Origin: Argentina anserina
Taxonomy: Eukaryota; Streptophyta; Magnoliopsida; Rosales; Rosaceae
Assembly: GCF_933775445.1 (NCBI RefSeq)
Contig: NW_026089434.1
Coordinates: 1-64,000 of the forward strand
Reading direction: 5' to 3'
DNA: 64,000 nucleotides
The position numbers and the translations under genes are program-made. Each line of letters starts with the position of its first letter. The first letter of the stretch is position 1. Under the pieces are notes generated by a model. That model worked only from the letters and a program-made list of their open reading frames with translations, was not told the DNA's origin and made no database searches. This document shows, one piece after another, positions 60,325 through 64,000 of this stretch.

Positions 60325-63300
60325 ACGCCCACACTGGAAACACTCTCAAATTCAATAGAAACTCGCATCAGAAAGGCTTACAGAAAGATACTCAAACTGG
60401 AATTGAAAAGATACTCAAATTGCAATAGTAAACATACTCAAACGATAGAAAGATACTCAGTTTGAAAGAAACACACGCCCACACTGGAAACACTCTCAAG
60501 TTCAAGAAAAACTCGCATCAGAAAGGCTTACAGAAAGATACTCAAACGAGAATTGAAAAGATACTCAAATTGCAATAGTAAACATACTCAAACGATAGAA
60601 AGATACTCAGTTTGAAAGAAACACACGCCCACACTGGAAACACTCTCAAATTCAATAGAAACTCGCATCAGAAAGGCTTACAGAAAGATACTCAAACGGG
60701 AATTGAAAAGATACTCAAATTGCAATACTAAACATACTCAAACGATAGAAAGATACTCAGTTTGAAATAAACACACACCCACACTGGAAACACTCTCAAA
60801 TTCAATAGAAATTCGCATCGAAAGCCGTTCAGAAAGATACTCAAACGAGAATTGAAAAGATACTCAAAGTGCAATAGTAAACATACTCAAACGATTGAAA
60901 GATACTCAGTTTAAAAGAAACACAGGCCCACACTGGAAACAGTCTTAAATTCAATAGAAACTCGCATCAGAAAGGCTTCCAGAAAGATACTCAAACTGAA
61001 ATTGAAAACATACTCAAATTGCAATAGTAAACATACTCAAACGATAGAAAGATACTCAGTTTGAAAGAAACAGACGCCCACACTGGAAACACTCTCAAGT
61101 TCAAGAAAAACTCGCATCAGAAAGGCTTACAGAAAGATACTCAAACGAGAATTGAAAAGATACTCAAATTGCAATATTAAACATACTCAAACGATAGAAA
61201 GATACACAGTTTGAAAGAAACACACGCCCACACTGGAAACACTCTCAAATTCAAGAAAAACTCGCATCAGAAAGGCTTACAGAAAGATACTCAAACGAGA
61301 ATTGAAAAGATACTCAAATTGCAATAGTAAACATACTCAAACGGTAGAAAGATACTCAGTTTCAAATAAACACACGCCCACACTGGAAACACTCTCAAAT
61401 TCAATAGAAACTCGCATCAGAAAGGCTTACAGAAAGATACTCAAACGAGAATTGAAAAGATACTCAAAATGCTATAGTAAACATACTCAAAGGATAGAAA
61501 GATACTCAGTTTGAAAAAAACACACGCCCACACTGGAAACACTCTCAAATTCAAGAAAAACTCGCATCGAAAGCCGTTCAGAAAGATACTCAAACGAGAA
61601 TTGAAAAGATACTCAAATTGCAATAGTAAACATACTCAAACGGTAGAAAGATACTCAGTTTGAAAGAAACACACGCCCACACTGGAAACACTCTCAAATT
61701 CAATAGAAACTCGCATCAGAAAGGCTTCCAGAAAGATACTCAAACTGGAATTGAAAAGATACTCAAATTGCAATAGTAAACATACTCAAACGATAGAAAG
61801 ATACTCAGTTTGAAAGAAACACACGCCCACACTGGAAACACTCTCAAGTTCAAGAAAAACTCGCATCAGAAAGGCTTACAGAAAGATACTCAAACGAGAA
61901 TTGAAAAGATACTCAAATTGCAATAGTAAACATACTCAAACGATAGAAAGATACTCAGTTTGAAAGAAACACACGCCCACACTGGAAACACTCTCAAATT
62001 CAATAGAAACTCGCATCAGAAAGGCTTACAGAAAGATACTCAAACGGGAATTGAAAAGATACTCAAATTGCAATACTAAACATACTCAAACGATAGAAAG
62101 ATACTCAGTTTGAAATAAACACACGCCCACACTGGAAACACTCTCAAATTCAATAGAAATTCGCATCGAAAGCCGTTCAGAAAGATACTCAAACGAGAAT
62201 TGAAAAGATACTCAAATTGCAATAGTAAACATACTCAAACGATAGAAAGATACTCAGTTTAAAAGAAACACAGGCCCACACTGGAAACAGTCTCAAATTC
62301 AATAGAAACTCGCATCAGAAAGGCTTACAGAAAGATACTCAAACGAGAATTGAAAAGATACTCAAAATGCTATAGTAAACATACTCAAAGGATAGAAAGA
62401 TACTCAGTTTGAAAAAAACACACGCCCACACTGGAAACACTCTCAAATTCAAGAAAAACTCGCATCGAAAGCCGTTCAGAAAGATACTCAAACGAGAATT
62501 GAAAAGATACTCAAATTGCAATAGTAAACATACTCAAACGGTAGAAAGATACTCAGTTTCAAAGAAACACACGCCCACACTGGAAACACTCTCAAATTCA
62601 ATAGAAACTCGCATCAGAAAGGCTTCCAGAAAGATACTCAATCTGGAATTGAAAAGATACTCAAATTGCAATAGTAAACATACTCAAACGATAGAAAGAT
62701 ACTCAGTTTGAAAGAAACACACGCCCACACTGGAAACACTCTCAAGTTCAAGAAAAACTCGCATCAGAAAGGCTTACAGAAAGATACTCAAACGAGAATT
62801 GAAAAGATACTCAAATTGCAACAGTAAACATACTCAAACGATAGAAAGATACTCAGTTTGAAAAAAACACACGCCCACACTGGAAACACTCTCAAATTCA
62901 ATAGAAATTCGCATCGAAAGCCGTTCAGAAAGATACTCAAACGAGAATTGAAAAGATACTCAAAGTGCAATAGTAAACATACTCAAACGATTGAAAGATA
63001 CTCAGTTTAAAAAAAACACAGGCCCACACTGGAAACACTCTCAAATTCAAGAAAAACTCGCATCGAAAGCCGTTCAGAAAGATACTCAAACGAGAATTGA
63101 AAAGATACTCAAATTGCAATAGTAAACATACTCAAACGGTAGAAAGATACTCAGTTTGAAAGAAACACACGCCCACACTGGAAACACTCTCAAATTCAAT
63201 AGAAACTCGCATCAGAAAGGCTTCCAGAAAGATACTCAAACTGGAATTGAAAAGATACTCAAATTGCAATAGTAAACATACTCAAACGATAGAAAGATAC

Positions 63301-64000
63301 TCAGTTTGAAAGAAACACACGCCCACACTGGAAACACTCTCAAGTTCAAGAAAAACTCGCATCAGAAAGGCTTACAGAAAGATACTCAAACGAGAATTGA
63401 AAAGATACTCAAATTGCAATAGTAAACATACTCAAACGATAGAAAGATACTCAGTTTGAAAGAAACACACGCCCACACTGGAAACACTCTCAAATTCAAT
63501 AGAAACTCGCATCAGAAAGGCTTACAGAAAGATACTCAAACGGGAATTGAAAAGATACTCAAATTGCAATACTAAACATACTCAAACGATAGAAAGATAC
63601 TCAGTTTGAAATAAACACACGCCCACACTGGAAACACTCTCAAATTCAATAGAAATTCGCATCGAAAGCCGTTCAGAAAGATACTCAAACGAGAATTGAA
63701 AAGATACTCAAAGTGCAATAGTAAACATACTCAAACGATTGAAAGATACTCAGTTTAAAAGAAACACAGGCCCACACTGGAAACAGTCTCAAATTCAATA
63801 GAAACTCGCATCAGAAAGGCTTACAGAAAGATACTCAAACGAGAATTGAAAAGATACTCAAAATGCTATAGTAAACATACTCAAAGGATAGAAAGATACT
63901 CAGTTTGAAATAAACACACGCCCACACTGGAAACACTCTCAAATTCAAGAAAAACTCGCATCGAAAGCCGTTCAGAAAGATACTCAAACGAGAATTGAAA
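60323..64000 (-). repeat. 150-bp satellite array 4 (- orientation, about 24.5 monomers)
   Basis: Same family and orientation as array 3, with the same marker variants (GGCTTCCAGAAAG, CTCAAGTTCAAG, TGCTATAGTAAAC with CAAAGGATAG). The TGCTATAG monomer recurs near 61470, 62368 and 63865, offsets 898 (6 monomers) and about 1496 (10 monomers). The array continues past the window end. No gene is seen. Confidence 0.96.

Noticed and set aside
53245..60330. Target-site duplication for element C
   Set aside because: The left flank ends AGAAATG, while the right end is truncated in the interior and meets a different part of the monomer (ACACGCCC), so no duplication exists to be found.

Overview
The window contains no convincing protein-coding gene, tRNA or rRNA. 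About 48 kb (roughly three quarters) is one satellite family with a 150-bp monomer, in long head-to-tail arrays. The rest is three LTR-retrotransposon insertions. The setting looks like satellite heterochromatin of a flowering plant, probably centromeric or pericentromeric. The reasons are the nucleosome-length monomer, the multi-monomer higher-order repeats, and gypsy-type insertions carrying the plant Athila/Tat-style primer-binding site (18 nt complementary to the 3' end of plant tRNA-Asp). The species cannot be named from the sequence.

Layout. 1-25991: satellite array, monomers in what I call the + orientation (unit starting GAGTATCTTTCTG). 25992-28116: element A, a 2125-bp solo LTR on the minus strand with 5-bp target duplication GCGTG. 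28117-29316: eight satellite monomers. 29317-35958: element B, a complete 6642-bp element on the plus strand with 1743-bp LTRs, PBS, PPT and target duplication TGGGC, but a non-coding interior. 35959 to about 42757: satellite, + orientation. Near 42711-42760 the array switches strand through a scrambled monomer. About 42758-53249: satellite, - orientation. 53250-60324: element C, a relative of B on the minus strand with the tandem structure LTR-interior-LTR-truncated interior. 60323-64000: satellite, - orientation, running off the window.

The satellite is built of blocks copied on many scales: 3, 4, 6, 8, 12, 19, 20, 25 and 35 monomers. Rare shared variants (single substitutions, a 149-bp subtype, a 12-bp-deleted subtype) show which blocks are copies of which. 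The structure fits ongoing unequal exchange or replication-based amplification, interrupted by recent retrotransposon insertions.

The elements depend on outside proteins. B and C keep LTR promoters, tRNA-Asp PBS, polypurine tracts and a conserved 3' non-coding block but no gag or pol, so any mobility must have come from an autonomous Athila-like relative elsewhere. B's LTRs differ at only about six sites and C's at about two, so both are young. A and B sit in the same satellite subtype, only 3 bp apart in monomer coordinates. The small open frames in the window come from the repeat period or from LTR sequence and are not annotated as genes.
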